Assembly (NCBI GenBank): GCA_021234155.1
Contig: JAJEKV010000001.1
Location: 16,685,491-16,749,490, forward strand
Length of the DNA: 64,000 bases
Reading direction: 5' to 3'
Source of the DNA: Isoetes taiwanensis
Lineage: Eukaryota > Streptophyta > Lycopodiopsida > Isoetales > Isoetaceae
A program made the translations under genes and the position numbers. The notes under the pieces are model-generated. The model searched no databases. It was given only the letters and a program-made list of their open reading frames with translations, and was not told where the DNA came from. Position 1 is the stretch's first letter; each line of letters begins with the position of its first letter. This document shows positions 1-12,579 of the stretch, one piece after another.

Positions 1-2540
1 CGCCAATGGAGTTCTAACCTTCATCCTATTATATCCCCCTCCCCTCTCTCCAAAACCTAAAATTGAATTCAAATTCACAAAGTTAATTATACTACTATAG
101 TATAAAAACTAGTTATGGTGCCCATCGTTGATGGGCTGGGCTTGTTGGATTTATAGGGTTAGGTATCTGGACCTTCCTTGCTTGTGGGCTTTCTCAGCCC
201 AAATGGACTCAAAAGATAGAGCTAGGGGTGATCTCCTACTTGCTCCTAGAGTTGCTTAGGACCGTGATTAGAGAAAAATGTGCCAACACGAATGTCAAAG
301 CTCCTCGCACCTAAGAGAGCACCTTATGGCCCCTAAAGTATGAGGCTTTGCTTGTACTAACTTCATGCATTGCATTTTTAATCTCGCACTTGTTGCATGT
401 GTAAATCATATCCCTTTAAATTTGTAGATTGAAAATTGGCATTGAAGATGAGTTCATAAGGGCACTGCAATTTTGCACGATTTACATCATTATCTAATAT
501 GTTTGGAATGATACTTCTATCTATACATGGTTCTTACTTTAAGCTTCAAGTTGGTTAAGGCCACTCACATGAAGTTGTTGCAATATCTTCCAACAACTTC
601 TCCAAAAGGGCATGTTGATTTCAAACAAATCATATCATATGCATGTCCAAATCATACCTAAGAGAACACCTTAGTTAGACTATGCCAAAAGGGTTTTTCG
701 TCTTGCTATTCGAGTCACAAATATCGAAGTACAATAATAAGCGCTAATTTTTTATAAAACTGTTCATCTCCTCCTCTTATTGCATATTATATTGATATTT
801 GATTGGGATGTTGATGGTTATGTCTATCAATGTATAACTTCAGTTGTGTTGTTAGAACATAGTGTTAAAGCTTACTTTCTAATGAAAAGCTACTTCTTAT
901 GCATTCTGTAATAGTTTATCAACTCAAATCGAAATGCCAATTTTCAACCCACATATTCAAAGGAATAGGTTTACGCATGCAACCAGTGCAAGATAAAATA
1001 AAAAAAAAAAAAAGGTGCAAGATTTAAAAATACGTCTAGATGTATGAAGTTAGTCCTCATACTGCTAGATATATGGGGGCCTTAATGCTAACCCTTTTGG
1101 CGCCGAGGTTGACTCCCATCGCTATTTGCACCGCCCAATCTCTTGCTGTGCACAATATTGGGAGCCGAAATGACTCCCATCCCTATTTGCATCATCCAAT
1201 TACTTTCCACGTACGCCACAATATTTAATTTGCCACATTAACTAAAGCATTTCACACATGAGGCTCAAATTTTTGCTGGGGAGAGGTAACATGTGCTTAA
1301 AATTAAAAGAAAAAACTATAACTACAACACCTCTGCAAATCCAAGGGTTGTATTGTATATTCCCATTTGGATGTATTCTTTAATAAACACATTGTAGTTG
1401 CAAGTTTGAGTGGAGGCTTCGATGGGTCTATTGCAGAAACACACTTGGGCAACACTTGGTCTGTGAAATGATGGTAAGAATGAAACAATGATCGTAAGAA
1501 TGAAACACCTACTTTTTTCAATGTAGTCTTCATGCAGGGGCATATCTAAAGATCATACCAGTTCATAAAAATCATCTGTAGCTGCAAGAATAACCATAAA
1601 GTTGTAAATCTTGAATAGTTCCAACAAAATAAAATACTGACAACCAAGCCATTCTCAATGATGCACATAGTCCTAAATACTTTCCGTTTATATTTTTCAA
1701 GCACAACTTATTGTATTTAATGTATGGATCATTTGTTCTCAACGTTATATGCAGCCTCCACCATATAGATTTCTCTATAGCAATTTTAAGTGCAGAACCA
1801 AGCTCCTTAACCCTCCTCATGGTAAACTTATGGATTCCTGGATGGTAGATGTCAAAGCAGCTAATGGGCCTCTACAGCAAATAAAGTTTTCTAGAATCAT
1901 CAAAAACTATTGTTAAGGTGGTTTGCATAATAGCTTCCTCTTCTAGTGATGGATCCGCCACTATATATTGCTTATACAGAGCGCATGTGAGAGAATAGGG
2001 CACTACATCCCGTGTGCCTGTGTGTCTCTTGGAAAACAATTACCAGCAAGGCTATCTGTTAAGCATACAATGTTAATCGCTTTTTAACAAAAAAGGGGAA
2101 GAAGCTCATTCAGATCTTACATTGTCGGATCAAGCTACACAGATGTGCTCCATGCTATGCTATGCTATGAATAATATCTGTCCACCAATTGTAGATTTGC
2201 CAGCATCTGCAGGTCAACAAATGAAATGCTTAAATGAAATTACTTCCTTAATATAGACCACAGTATACTTACCAACATGCCCAATAAAAACAACATTTAA
2301 GTGTTTCAATTCATCGGGTTCTTCAATCAGCTCTTTGCATGATGGCTCAGCTGGATCATCAGAAGGATCATCTATAAATGCAGCCAAAATATAAGTCTAA
2401 TGCTTCTGATGAGCAAGAGGATTAGCAGGTTAAATTTGCACCAGTATAAGAATCGATATTTAAATCTTGCAGCGCTGATGCTGCCAGCTCCACATCTGAA
2501 ATCCGCAAACATAAGTTATGTTTACCAGACAACTCATGAC
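1..2540. other. AT-rich intergenic DNA, no gene recognised
   Basis: AT-rich plant DNA with no open frame I can assign to a family. Short minus-strand frames near 1303-1820 have no recognisable motif and no convincing splice pattern. An A-rich tract lies near 996-1014. The stretch may belong to the body of the Helitron whose 3' end is at 4004, but I cannot see a 5' terminus. Confidence 0.5.
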
Positions 2541-2547
2541 AAAATCC

Positions 2548-3504
2548 TCAAGGGACATAATCTTCTAGATATGCTCTTTCAAGCAAAGCAGCAATTGCTG
2601 CATCTACCTGCGAAGATTTCAAGCGTTTTGTTTCCATAATTTCTATCTTACTTTCTGCACAAACGATGTCATTGGTACGTTTCTCCAAATTTGAATCTTC
2701 TTGGTTGCTCCTGTGTATCTTGCCAGAAGTATAACAAAGGGCTTGCGCTGATAAAATAACACAAAATTTTACTAACTCAAGCACCAGAGCTCTCGCTTGA
2801 GGAGGATGGTACAATATGCATAATATACACAGCAGCCAGCTTAAACATTCATGAAAGAAAATGTGGATGCTTTCAGACTTTCTGGTAAGGTGGGCAGGAG
2901 ACGTGCATTCCGTCACATGTTTTTGTAAATCAGACTTAATTGAATTCAGAGCTTCTTTATGGGCAACATGAAAAAGAAGTCTGAGAAGCACAAATACCTG
3001 TTGTGCTAAAGTCGAATCCAAAACTATTCCATAGGAAGGAGAGTTTATAAGAAGCCAATCCGTGACCTTATTTTTATCTATATTCTTCAAATTTTACACC
3101 GCTTTAACTAATGGGAATGATGAAGAAACCGTTGACAGATCTTTCCAAGCCAAAACGTTTTTCTCTAGCATCCACAATTCCGATGGAAGCAGACTTTTTT
3201 CTAACCACTCTGCCCTCCCGTTTACAGGATCTGGTTGGCCGTATCTTACCTCATCAAGAGCATGTTCAACACTTCCTGTATCACTTATCTCATCACTTAT
3301 ACACTTCGGCATCCTAAATGAATTGCATGGAGGCCTAATATTGTAAGAAGCTTCCTGGACAACCGCTGGGGCATCTTCATAAAAGAACCAACTGCCCAGA
3401 TTGATCTGGTTAGGGTTATGAATTGGACCTGCAGTTTTAACTTCGTCCCCTCGATCTGGATTGAGCTTAGAAGTATTTGTGGGCGGCAGTAGCAGACCCG
3501 CCAA
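2548..3504 (-). pseudogene. unrecognised decayed coding region with one in-frame stop
   Basis: On the minus strand one frame stays open for about 955 bases except for a single TAA at 3094-3096; the codons on both sides are in the same frame. The upstream part (about 136 codons from 3504) is polar with an acidic middle. The downstream part (about 180 codons) looks helical, with leucine-rich stretches such as QQVFVLLRLLFHVAHKEA and a charged tail. An uninterrupted frame of this length is unlikely by chance in AT-rich DNA, so I infer an exon or captured cDNA-like segment. I do not recognise the family. It lies just upstream of a Helitron 3' end on the opposite strand, so capture by that element is possible. 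Alternatively it is an exon of a resident gene with one sequencing error. Confidence 0.45.
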
Positions 3505-3975
3505 GGATTTGCAACCGAGCCCTGCCCTGCCCTTGCCCTGGAAATCAAAATCAAGGACCGTCCAAAATTTTAAGTGAAATCTGGGCCGTCGAAAATTTTA
3601 GGGTTTTATGCACGACATAACACTAAAACTTTATAATAAAGGATAAAGGATGAAATTAATTGTCCTTCATCCTCTTTCCACTCCACTATACCAAGTCCAA
3701 TGTAACCAAAGCTTGATAATGCTGGACAAAACTTACTAGCCATATATATTTACTTCATATATTCACCCAATAACTAAGATGAAAAGGCCAAAACAAGTCA
3801 ATATATAAAATGAGACTACCCCAAATTTATGCACCTCTATATTTATACAAGTCAAAGAGAAAGTACATACGACTTCTAGAAGAAGCAATAACTAATTATT
3901 CAAATACAAGAAGAGGTAGCATCATCTGCAAAAGCAAGAAGTTAAGTTCATTTTCTAGAATAGAACTGTATCTAT

Positions 3976-4005
3976 GCCCGGCAACGTCGGGCACCCGTTA
4001 CTAGT
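3976..4005 (+). mobile_element. Helitron 3' terminus
   Basis: The stem-loop GCCCGGC-AAC-GTCGGGC at 3976-3992 (one mispaired position) is followed nine bases later by CTAG at 4001-4004 and then a T. A GC-rich hairpin a few bases before a terminal CTRR, inserted next to T, is the hallmark of the 3' end of plant Helitron rolling-circle transposons. The same structure recurs at 6978-7007. I could not find a matching 5' TC terminus, so the element's length is unknown. Confidence 0.75.
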
Positions 4006-6977
4006 ATTAATTAAAACCCAAGTATGCTAAATTATTCATAATATGTTAACTAATCCTATTGTTTAAATTCGGTTTTTCCATCAAGTGGAAAAGTTTTTGG
4101 ATCTTTTTTTTCAGGTTGGTTTTCAAAGGTTTTAGAGATTTTAGCTGTTGGCAAAAGTTTCCGGCAGCTTAGCAGGGTCTGTTGGAGGAGGCCTTGAAAC
4201 TGTTTCTACAAATGCCACAACTGGATGTGGTATCATCTACTGCCATGATGTCAGCTTATGGCCAAAGTGGCCAGTTGAGGAGACCATTCAGCTCTTTCAT
4301 TATCTATCTGCTGAAGGTATTTCACCACATTTGCCATCTTTATTGATGCATGCACCGCCTTGGCCGAAGGAAAAAGTTGGCTGTTTATTTCGAATTTTTC
4401 AGGTTTGAACAAGCTCAGGGCTCCAAATATTTGAGCGAAAATATATGGAGCACATATGTTTGCCTATTCCATATCATGATTGCTCATACTCTGCATTTTC
4501 TATGGTGTTGTAACAGGTCGTGTACTTAGCCCGAGTAGATCCTGGATTATCTAAGCTCTATATCATAACATGAGCTCTTATCGGGATTGTTTTTTATTAG
4601 CTGGGGAAGCGAATTGGCTAGGACAAGGTCAGAATGGGCAGTTAAATGGCCTCCACACTTCATAATCCAAAAGTTTAGCATTCTTTTTTTCTTAGGGTAT
4701 GAGTTTAACACTCTTGCAAATCACGGCATTGATGACAACATTTTATTGTATTTATATCTTGATTATATTTCGCAATGATTTTATCTCTTCACAGTGGCTA
4801 TTGCTTGATGCAGAAATATGCAAATCTGAAACATCTCTTTAAATAGTGGAGTTTAGATTCTTAGAGGTCTACTTTTGAATAACCTCCGAGGTTGAGGAAA
4901 CGTGAATAAAGTATTTACCTTTTATTTGCAGAGTGCTCAAGTTGTACTTGCAGCTTTGACCTGACGTTTGACTAATAAGCATTTTGAAGAGTTCCATGGC
5001 TTCTATTGAGGTATTTAAATCTTTTTACCACTATTGGAATTTGTAAGAAGCAGCAGTAGTTATTGTTGTTATGTTCTTTGTTTAATCACTATGTTCATAA
5101 GTGTCTATTTATTTAAATGTTTGCTACTGTGAACATGACATTGGATGTATTATGTGCCTAAAGGTAGAATAAAATGCTACTCCCACAGATCTTGAAGATA
5201 TGACATTATTGTTATAGGATACATAGACAGAAAAACCATGTTATACATAAGCAAAAGTGGCATTTCATGTTTTGGAAGATTGCTTCATGCTGCCCAGGAC
5301 ATTGAGGAGACATATGGAAGCTTTCTTGCCCCAGTTTATGTCTTGCCATATCAAATTAAAAGTAGTTAAATAGTTTTACTTAACGCAGCATTGCGCATTT
5401 ATTATTTTCTTCAACATGAAAATCAGTTTTTGCCTTACCACTTAGCACTGATGTGTGATGGAGATGATGCCTTGAATTCTGAATCCAATGTTGAGTCTGA
5501 TGTTAGCAACATGGATTCTGATACGTACTTCAATAAAAAGACAAATTTGGGCTCCCTGTGTATACAAGGTACAAATTGTTCCTTATCTGCATTACTATTC
5601 ATGTGCAAGAGCAAATTGTTATTTTTCCATCGTATGATCCTATGACACTAGAGAGCTTGGCATAATCGTCTGTAAGATATGTCTTTGTTAGCTGTTAGCC
5701 TATACTCATTGGCACTGTTGTACGGCCACACCATGTCAGATGATGTTCAACAATCGCAGACAAGTAACATGTTTTTCGATTGTCATAGGTGGTGTTTCAA
5801 ACATGGTCGCGGGGCCCTTACTGGGTGAGTCACTTGAGAGGTTTCCTAACTAGATGAAATGTCTTCAGTTGCCCTACAATTTCTTGCTATTGGATTGGCT
5901 ATAAATTCTCTTACCATTATGAAGTTTTTTATAGTAGCTATTAATTTTAGTATAAATTAAACCCATTCCAAACACATACAGCACTGAAGACAAAGACATT
6001 GCAGACACATGCAACACGTGTCATTATGTGAACCTTAACACGGACATGAAGTAGTTATAGAAAAGTGGAGTCGATAGCTCTTAGGAAAGAGTTCCTACTA
6101 AAATTTAATGTAAGACATGAAATATACACAGGAGCAAATCTATGGACACCTTAAAAATTATGGCATACAATTGCAATAAATCTAATCCAACCTGGGCTAG
6201 AGCAAAGCAACTCAAAATACGAGTTTCCACAAAGTCTGTGTTTCTACTCATTCATCACAATATAGAAATCTTTATATCTCAATATAATTTACATTTCCTC
6301 CACCAGATACCAATTTGATGACATGTCGTTCAGTTTCTCTTAAAGCTCGGAAATGCTATGGAGTGACATCTTTAAGAGCAGGTTCACATGATAAAGTAGG
6401 TTCACCAATTAAGCGTTGATAGTGTAATCTATGTTCTTCTGATATAGAATGTTCCATGACATTTTATTTTAACTCTGGCCATTGGCATTTGTAATTTATA
6501 TAATTATGCATTTCACATCATAGTACCTTCAATAAACTGGCAGAGTATGCTAGATGTGTCAATTCTTCTTGACATTTGTATTCTATCCCTTTCTTCATGG
6601 CCATGCCAAAGACCCTTTGCTCATGACGATGTTGAAGATTGACAATGCACTTCATACTCCCACATACACTCACACCTCCCTTCCCTTTTAGGATCATGTC
6701 AAATACAGAAATTACAAATCCAACTAATTATCCAAAATGCAACAAGACAAATATAAGGAATGAGGTTCAAATCTCACAAATGTTTCAATTTTAAAACCAA
6801 CCCCATCCCCCACCCAAACAAAAAAAAAAAAAAAACAAAAAAAAAACAAAATCGTAAATTATATACCACTACCAAATAGTTTTCATTGTAAGCATCAAAC
6901 TAACAATGTCACAATGTACAACACATTGGACGACTCCATGCTAAGGATGGGTACGTAATGCACATATATTTATTTAT
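4006..6977 (+). other. probable body of a non-autonomous Helitron with exon-like segments
   Basis: This 3-kb stretch lies between two Helitron 3' ends and probably forms at least part of the element ending at 7006. It has exon-like plus-strand pieces: 4148-4408, which reads as an 86-codon frame, and about 5445-5570, which encodes an acidic serine-rich segment (ESNVESDVSNMDSD). Intron-like AT-rich sequence surrounds them. No Rep/helicase sequence is visible, so the element would be non-autonomous. Pieces of host genes are common in such elements. I do not recognise the donor gene. Confidence 0.35.
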
Positions 6978-7007
6978 GCCCGGCAACGCCGGGCCTCCAT
7001 TACTAGT
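6978..7007 (+). mobile_element. Helitron 3' terminus (second copy)
   Basis: The perfect stem GCCCGGC (6978-6984), loop AAC and GCCGGGC (6988-6994) are followed by CTAG at 7003-7006 and T. The hairpin and spacing are almost identical to 3976-4005, so both termini come from one Helitron family. The stem here is the better preserved of the two. Confidence 0.8.
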
Positions 7008-8591
7008 TGTTAATAATTTAGTTTAAAGGGTGCCACCTGGTCCAAATCGATTTGGCAAGGTAAAGCTACTAAGTTTGGGTCACCCCCAATTTGCCCAAAT
7101 TCGAATTGGAGCCAATTGGAGAGGGAGGAGGAGCTTATTCAACCTGTAGAGCATAGAGGACTTAAGAGATGGGAGATCTAGCTCAGATACCAGTTAGTAG
7201 GCTTTGTTAGCTTGAGATTCTAGGTAGAGATTAACCCTTGGTTGTTTAGATAGATGATTAATCTCTTATTGATGCTCTATTTAAAGTTATGAATGGATTT
7301 ATGAATTATGGTAGATCTTCTGTTGCACCTCTTATGCTTGTGGGATTACGGGGGGGTAGAGACCTAAAGGCTATGTTGAAATAGAGATGCTCCTAGCTAG
7401 AATCCCTTAAATCCCATTAAATGCGGCATGTGCACAAGAGCCCATCTGGCTGTGGAGGTTATGATATGATTGAGCACCAGATAACGAACACTATGGTGAA
7501 GTGGAGGTGGAGCCTTGCTGAGGGCTCCTATAGTGTGCTAGGCTTATAGTCGGTCACTGCGTGGGGGTCGGGTATGGGTCTGACACCGCATGGGTTGCAG
7601 GTACCGTCTGGAGGGATGCCCTGGGCTCATTAGGTGTGGTGAGCCGACCTATAGATTTAGGGGGGTAAGTCGAGTACGGGTGTGTGGGCGCCAGTGGTGC
7701 CACGATCCTCTAGCCACCCATGGAACCATGGTGCTCCAGGAAGGAACTTTTCCCATTCCTGCCTCATTGAACTAGGGAGATGCAAGAGTAGTCTCAAAAG
7801 GTAATTCGATGAGATTACATCTCCGGAAGGCCACAATCATGCCATAGCATGTTTCAGCCTAGCTGTAAAGTGTGCACATGAGGGGCAGATGGAGTGGACT
7901 ATTGTAGCCATTGTTCTTTGCCAGCCAACGTCTGTTGTTATCCGGAGGCCCTGACTATCAATTGACCCTCTTGGAGTCTGAGCCTGGGATATAGAACCTT
8001 CATTCTTGATGCATTTCGTACATGTATTATTATTATATGATGTTTTCTTGATGATGGATGGACCACCCTTTGTGATAATATATTATTGATTTATATTGTT
8101 GTCAGGTGTTAACATATATGTATGCTTTTGCTATATAGGATTCCCATAGAAGGTGTGGGACGAATGACACCTCCGTGTCCTTCACTGGGACACTTGCCCA
8201 TCACAAGTGGTCCGAGTCAGACGGTAGGCCTTTCCTTGGTGATGGAATCGCCATGGGAGGGGAATTTCCCATATTTATACGACGGGAGCATCGTATAGAT
8301 TCGAGGAGCGTCACAGTCTTACAACACTTGACTATGCACATATGGCTAAATTATAATAACTAAAAGAAAGAAGATGCTTACTCTTTTCCTTTTGTGTCCT
8401 TTTATACTTATTTCTTCTTTTTCAAGAAGGCACATGGAAGAAACAGAGAATCTATGCCTTTTTTATATCATAACAAGATTGAGTTTTTGTTTATAGACCC
8501 TCAAGAAATATGAGTAGGAAATATATTTCTATGAGCAAGACAAGAATAACTCTCTGTATATGTCGTAAATCTATTTCTTTACAATGCTACA
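7008..8591. other. intergenic, GC-richer repeat-like stretch, no gene
   Basis: No coding motif is seen. From about 7330 to 8300 the sequence is richer in G than its surroundings and reads like a retroelement LTR or leader. I found neither TG..CA ends nor a primer-binding site to prove this. The 61- and 62-codon frames here have no recognisable features. Confidence 0.3.
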
Positions 8592-9366
8592 TGTTAGATG
8601 ATAAACAAGACTACTTGTCAGCTTCTCACCGTTAAACTCAAAGAAGCCTAGCAGCCATGACTATGCTGCCAGACAGTGCATTCCAACTACCTTCTTTGGA
8701 TAACAGTAGTCATCAATACAAGGATTTCTGTCTAAACATTTTTGTATCCTTAATGACTACCTATTGCATGAATATTTTTCAAGTCCAGTTGACAAACCAT
8801 CACATAGCTCTCCATGTAGTATGAAAAGCAATTGTTTTGTTCTGGTCTTACATGCAAAGCTAAGTAAGACTCCTGATCACCTTTTGATATGGATAGGAAA
8901 CCGTCTCTAATATTTCTTATGGATGAGTATTTCAGATTAGCAATGCAATGTCTCTAATAACAAGATAACCTCTAAGATGCCGCATGGATGATAAACCCAT
9001 AAGCTCATTGCACAATATAGCTCCAAATGTTCTCACAAAGCCATCATTTTAATACCTCTTTGCAGAACTATAAGGGTTCTTATTCAAAAGAGCTTCTTTC
9101 GAACGTGGTTGTAGTTGTGCAGTGTTCAATGGATCCTCCTCCTCTGCAGTTGCAAATTGTATATTGGCATTACTATTTGAGGAACTCGGTATTGTTCAGA
9201 TTCTCCTTATCAAGAAGACATGCACCTTTACCTTTTCAACCTTTGCCTAATATGGCATACACATGTATAAATACTGATCTCATATTGAATAAAGTTTCAT
9301 CTTGTTTTATGGGCAAAGAGTTGCATTCATAAGCTCCTCTTTGCTACGTTCTTCCCATTCTTAACA
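8592..9366 (+). mobile_element. Ty1-copia-type LTR
   Basis: The segment starts TGTTAG and ends TTAACA, the short inverted ends of an LTR, and is followed directly by a primer-binding site. Near its 3' end it has a TATA-like TATAAATA around 9266 and a polyadenylation-like AATAAAG around 9288, in the order expected for U3-R-U5 on the plus strand. The 5' boundary is inferred from the inverted ends and is less certain than the 3' boundary. A 101-codon frame at 9027-9332 is internal to the LTR and is not considered a gene. Confidence 0.6.
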
Positions 9367-9379
9367 TGGTATCAAAGCC
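9367..9379 (+). other. retrotransposon primer-binding site (tRNA-iMet)
   Basis: TGGTATCAAAGCC differs by one base from TGGTATCAGAGCC, the usual plant copia site complementary to the 3' end of initiator methionine tRNA. It begins immediately after the LTR end. Confidence 0.75.
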
Positions 9380-9600
9380 AAATTCTTCGACCACAACCTT
9401 TCTTGGCCTCACTGGAACGAAGACACTCTGTGTGTTCTCTGATCTGGCTTTACTGTATGGAAGCTAAAAATGGAGCTAGGTATTGGAAAGTGATAAGCTT
9501 TTTAATTATGTGACTGGTAAGATCCCAGTTCCAACACAACCTTTGTCCCTAGGGGATTCACCTAAATGTATCTTGGATATGGCATCTGCATTCCTAGGGT
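9380..9600 (+). pseudogene. gag: truncated copia gag N-terminus
   Basis: After the primer-binding site the plus strand reads a decayed gag start. With stops and frame changes it gives pieces such as WKLKMEL, LESDKLFNYVTGKIPVP and DMASAFLG, matching the 'W..KME...L...L..YVTG' opening of copia gag. Homology is lost near 9600, and no protease, integrase, reverse transcriptase or 3' LTR follows. The element is therefore a 5' remnant of LTR, primer site and partial gag. Confidence 0.5.
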
Positions 9601-11066
9601 CAGGCAAAACCCCCTTATCATATGCAGAAAACTGGCTTGATATCCCCTTATAATACAACTAGACAAGTGAAATAAATGGTAAATACCCCTTATTATAAGT
9701 ATAAGTACGAAATAGGCAATAACAAATCCCTTAATGTACACTCAAATGGTTTATACGCATAACACAAGTGAATCCCCCTTGCCTTTGTCAAGTGTTGGAC
9801 TGTTGGATACTAGCAGAGCTAAGTATGATACGAGTGTAATTTTTTTTATGTTTTTTTCAAAACATTAAAAAAGTTTTTTCTTTTGAAGAATATTCAAATA
9901 TTCCCCTCGGTTGTGACAATTATATTTTAATCAAAATGCTAGAAGGCATATATATTCAATACAACATTTTTAAAATCACGGAATGAATATAATATCACAC
10001 ATGCCTACAACTTTACATGCCTGGATTCGGACAGGTTGGTTTATGGGACATGTATGGCATTGGCTATTCCATTCTTGGCTTCTAAATTGTTAAAGACATC
10101 TCGTACTGTTCTACCGGACGCATCCTGTTTACTAAATCCACCCCAGAACCAAGTCCAGTAGTGGACATCTTGAATATGTCATCTTTCATTCTCATCATCA
10201 TCAAAAAGAAGATACCATGAAAGTACTAGCATCTGTGTTTCAAAGACAAAATTTGAGAAAAAATAGAGAACATTTAACCAAAGATTGTCCTTTGATCAAG
10301 GGTTTATGCTTTAAGCTCCCGCTCTATTGATTTTATTTGTCAATTCCCAAGGAAAATTCACAATTCGAATTATTGCATTGCAAGTGGCCACAACAATGTG
10401 CTAATTTACACAGTCGGAAAAGTTAGAAATAGATGTAGTCATACTACAATGAGGATTCAGATTCTATTCCAATCATGACATGGGCTTCGAACATCTCTTT
10501 TCACTTGGTAGTTCATAGATTATAGTATCATTGTAAGATCTCGCAAATGGTTCACCCTTACAGACTTCCCTACCTCTACTGCCCAACTCTTCAGCTTACT
10601 ATTACTACCATTTGTGATCAAGTGCTCGAACATCGACATTTTTAGAAGAGTCCAAAAATTTTTAGAATAGAGCATGATGGAGAATTGAAACTTTTGAGGG
10701 TACCGGTGACAATTATACTGAACCAAATTCTCTATCAACCACATAAACTCCATTATTGTTAGGCTTAACCACATATAATAAGGAGTCATCGTCACTCTCC
10801 TCTGACACTTGTTGCGACATCATACTACCAAATTGAAAATCAAAACAAAGTAGAACAAGTTTGTTACTATGCAATTAACATTAGATGCAATTAACTGTTG
10901 TTTACCTGGAGAAGTCAAGCTAAGTAGCACCAGTTATTCTTCTATTTAGGGGCACCATGTTGTTGTCGATAGTATATTCCTGTCTAAGTTTAGTTGTGCT
11001 CTATGATCATTTTTGGTTGCTCGAAGGGCAAACCCTTGCTTGGGTGTTGGGCTGGAAGAATATTTT

Positions 11067-11150
11067 GGATTTACCATCAGTATTACTTGATTTACCATCA
11101 GTATTTTTGGATTTACCATCAGTGTTGGGTTTACCATCAGTATTACTTGA
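11067..11150 (+). repeat. 21-bp minisatellite, four copies
   Basis: The core TTTACCATCAG recurs at 11070, 11091, 11112 and 11130, giving periods of 21, 21 and 18 bases. Read on the minus strand it makes a repeating MVNP-like peptide, but no gene supports that reading. Confidence 0.85.
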
Positions 11151-12541
11151 TGCGAAGCAACTGCCCAGGGCTCCATTGATTTGCATTATCTTGCTTTAGC
11201 AAGCCATCGCACCGTCGAGACTTGAAGCAGAGTTGCAGCCGACACTGGAATGCCCTCTCTTATGCATCCAGGTAACAGCCATGGATGCAACTGTTTAAGC
11301 TGCCACAACTCTGCCACAACTCTGGTCGATTTTTGAGCTTATGTCCCAATTCTGGCCTCTAACGTTGGTCGTGGATGCAACTCCTCTTGCACAACTGCTA
11401 GCAATTGCATCACATGTCTTGTTTGCAGTTGCAATGACCATCCAAATGCTTCTACTCCAATATCCAGTTCTGGCAGGTCAGCTCGCAGAAGTGAATGAAC
11501 AGCAGAGGCAGGAGCAAGAATGGAAGTTTTGTCGGGCAACACATTGCGAAAGCACATTATTTTATGCTAGTTTACAAGGGGACCGTACCAATGCCTCGAC
11601 TATTCTTCTTTTCTTAGACAATGTAGATAAACAATGGTAAGTGTCACTATCATAAACCATATTGCACATTACTTGTATTATTTTGTTTTGTTGACATCTT
11701 TAGACAAAATATATCTTTTGAAAAGCATCCAAGGTTAGATCAGTGGTACACATTTTATTATTTTACTTTGTTGAGACAAAACTAAAGTTTTGTGGGCAAA
11801 TAACAAAAAATATCGGTCTACACCTGATGCAAATCCACCGGATGCTCTGCTTTTAGATCTTCAATCTCATAGTGGTTGTGGCGCTACTAGGGAATAGCAC
11901 TATTCCTATGACAGGTTGTAAGTTTATTTTCTGCCTTTCACGATCGTAAATTTTCATAGATCGTCTTTTCTGCAATGAATGATATGGGAATGACACCTTT
12001 GCCATATTTTTACAAAGACAAAATGCTTAAATGAGGGGATGGCACAGTACCTTGTTCTTTCTAAAGACTTATCACCTTTTTTTTTTTTCCTTTGCAAGAG
12101 GGAACGATCGTTCCCTTTGCTTTCCTCAATATTTTATTCGAAATATTTGTGTCCCTTTGCAAGGGAACAAAACATTTTCTCAAGTTGTTTGTTTGATGTT
12201 ACTTTGCAAAGATGGTGAAGAGCATGAATTTGCTAGGAGTAGCAAACAATATGGCCCTCAAACATATGCAGATTCCTTTGAACTTGCAAATGCCATAGTC
12301 TACTTTATAGTCATTGTTCTAGTCAAAAGAAGAACAATGGCTACAAAGCAGACCACTGCATTAGATTGAATTCTGCATTAGATGCAGTAGTCTATGTGCT
12401 ATTCGGCAGTATTTCTTGTGCTAGCTATTAATTTGCATGATCTACACGTTCAGTTAACTGATAAACATTTTTCAAAAATGCACAGAATTAAGCTTAACAA
12501 GTAGTTTGCATATGTGGAAGCAGTTGCACCATCTGTTTATG

Positions 12542-12579
12542 CTGGGGATTAGTCTATCCCAGTATAGACTAATCCCCAG
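12542..12579. repeat. perfect 16-bp inverted repeat (hairpin)
   Basis: CTGGGGATTAGTCTAT (12542-12557), loop CCCAGT, then its exact reverse complement at 12564-12579. No T-run or promoter context is present. It may be the core of a small palindromic element or a DNA cruciform site. Confidence 0.85.

Noticed and set aside
2001..2012. CACTACATCCCG as an alternative left CACTA end
   Set aside because: No subterminal motif copies follow it for 11 kb, and the motif field clearly begins near 13646.
9027..9332. 101-codon frame as a gene
   Set aside because: It lies wholly inside the copia LTR and has no known domain.
11339..11640. Overlapping frames of 99 codons (+) and 72 codons (-)
   Set aside because: No motif, splice context or neighbour supports either strand.
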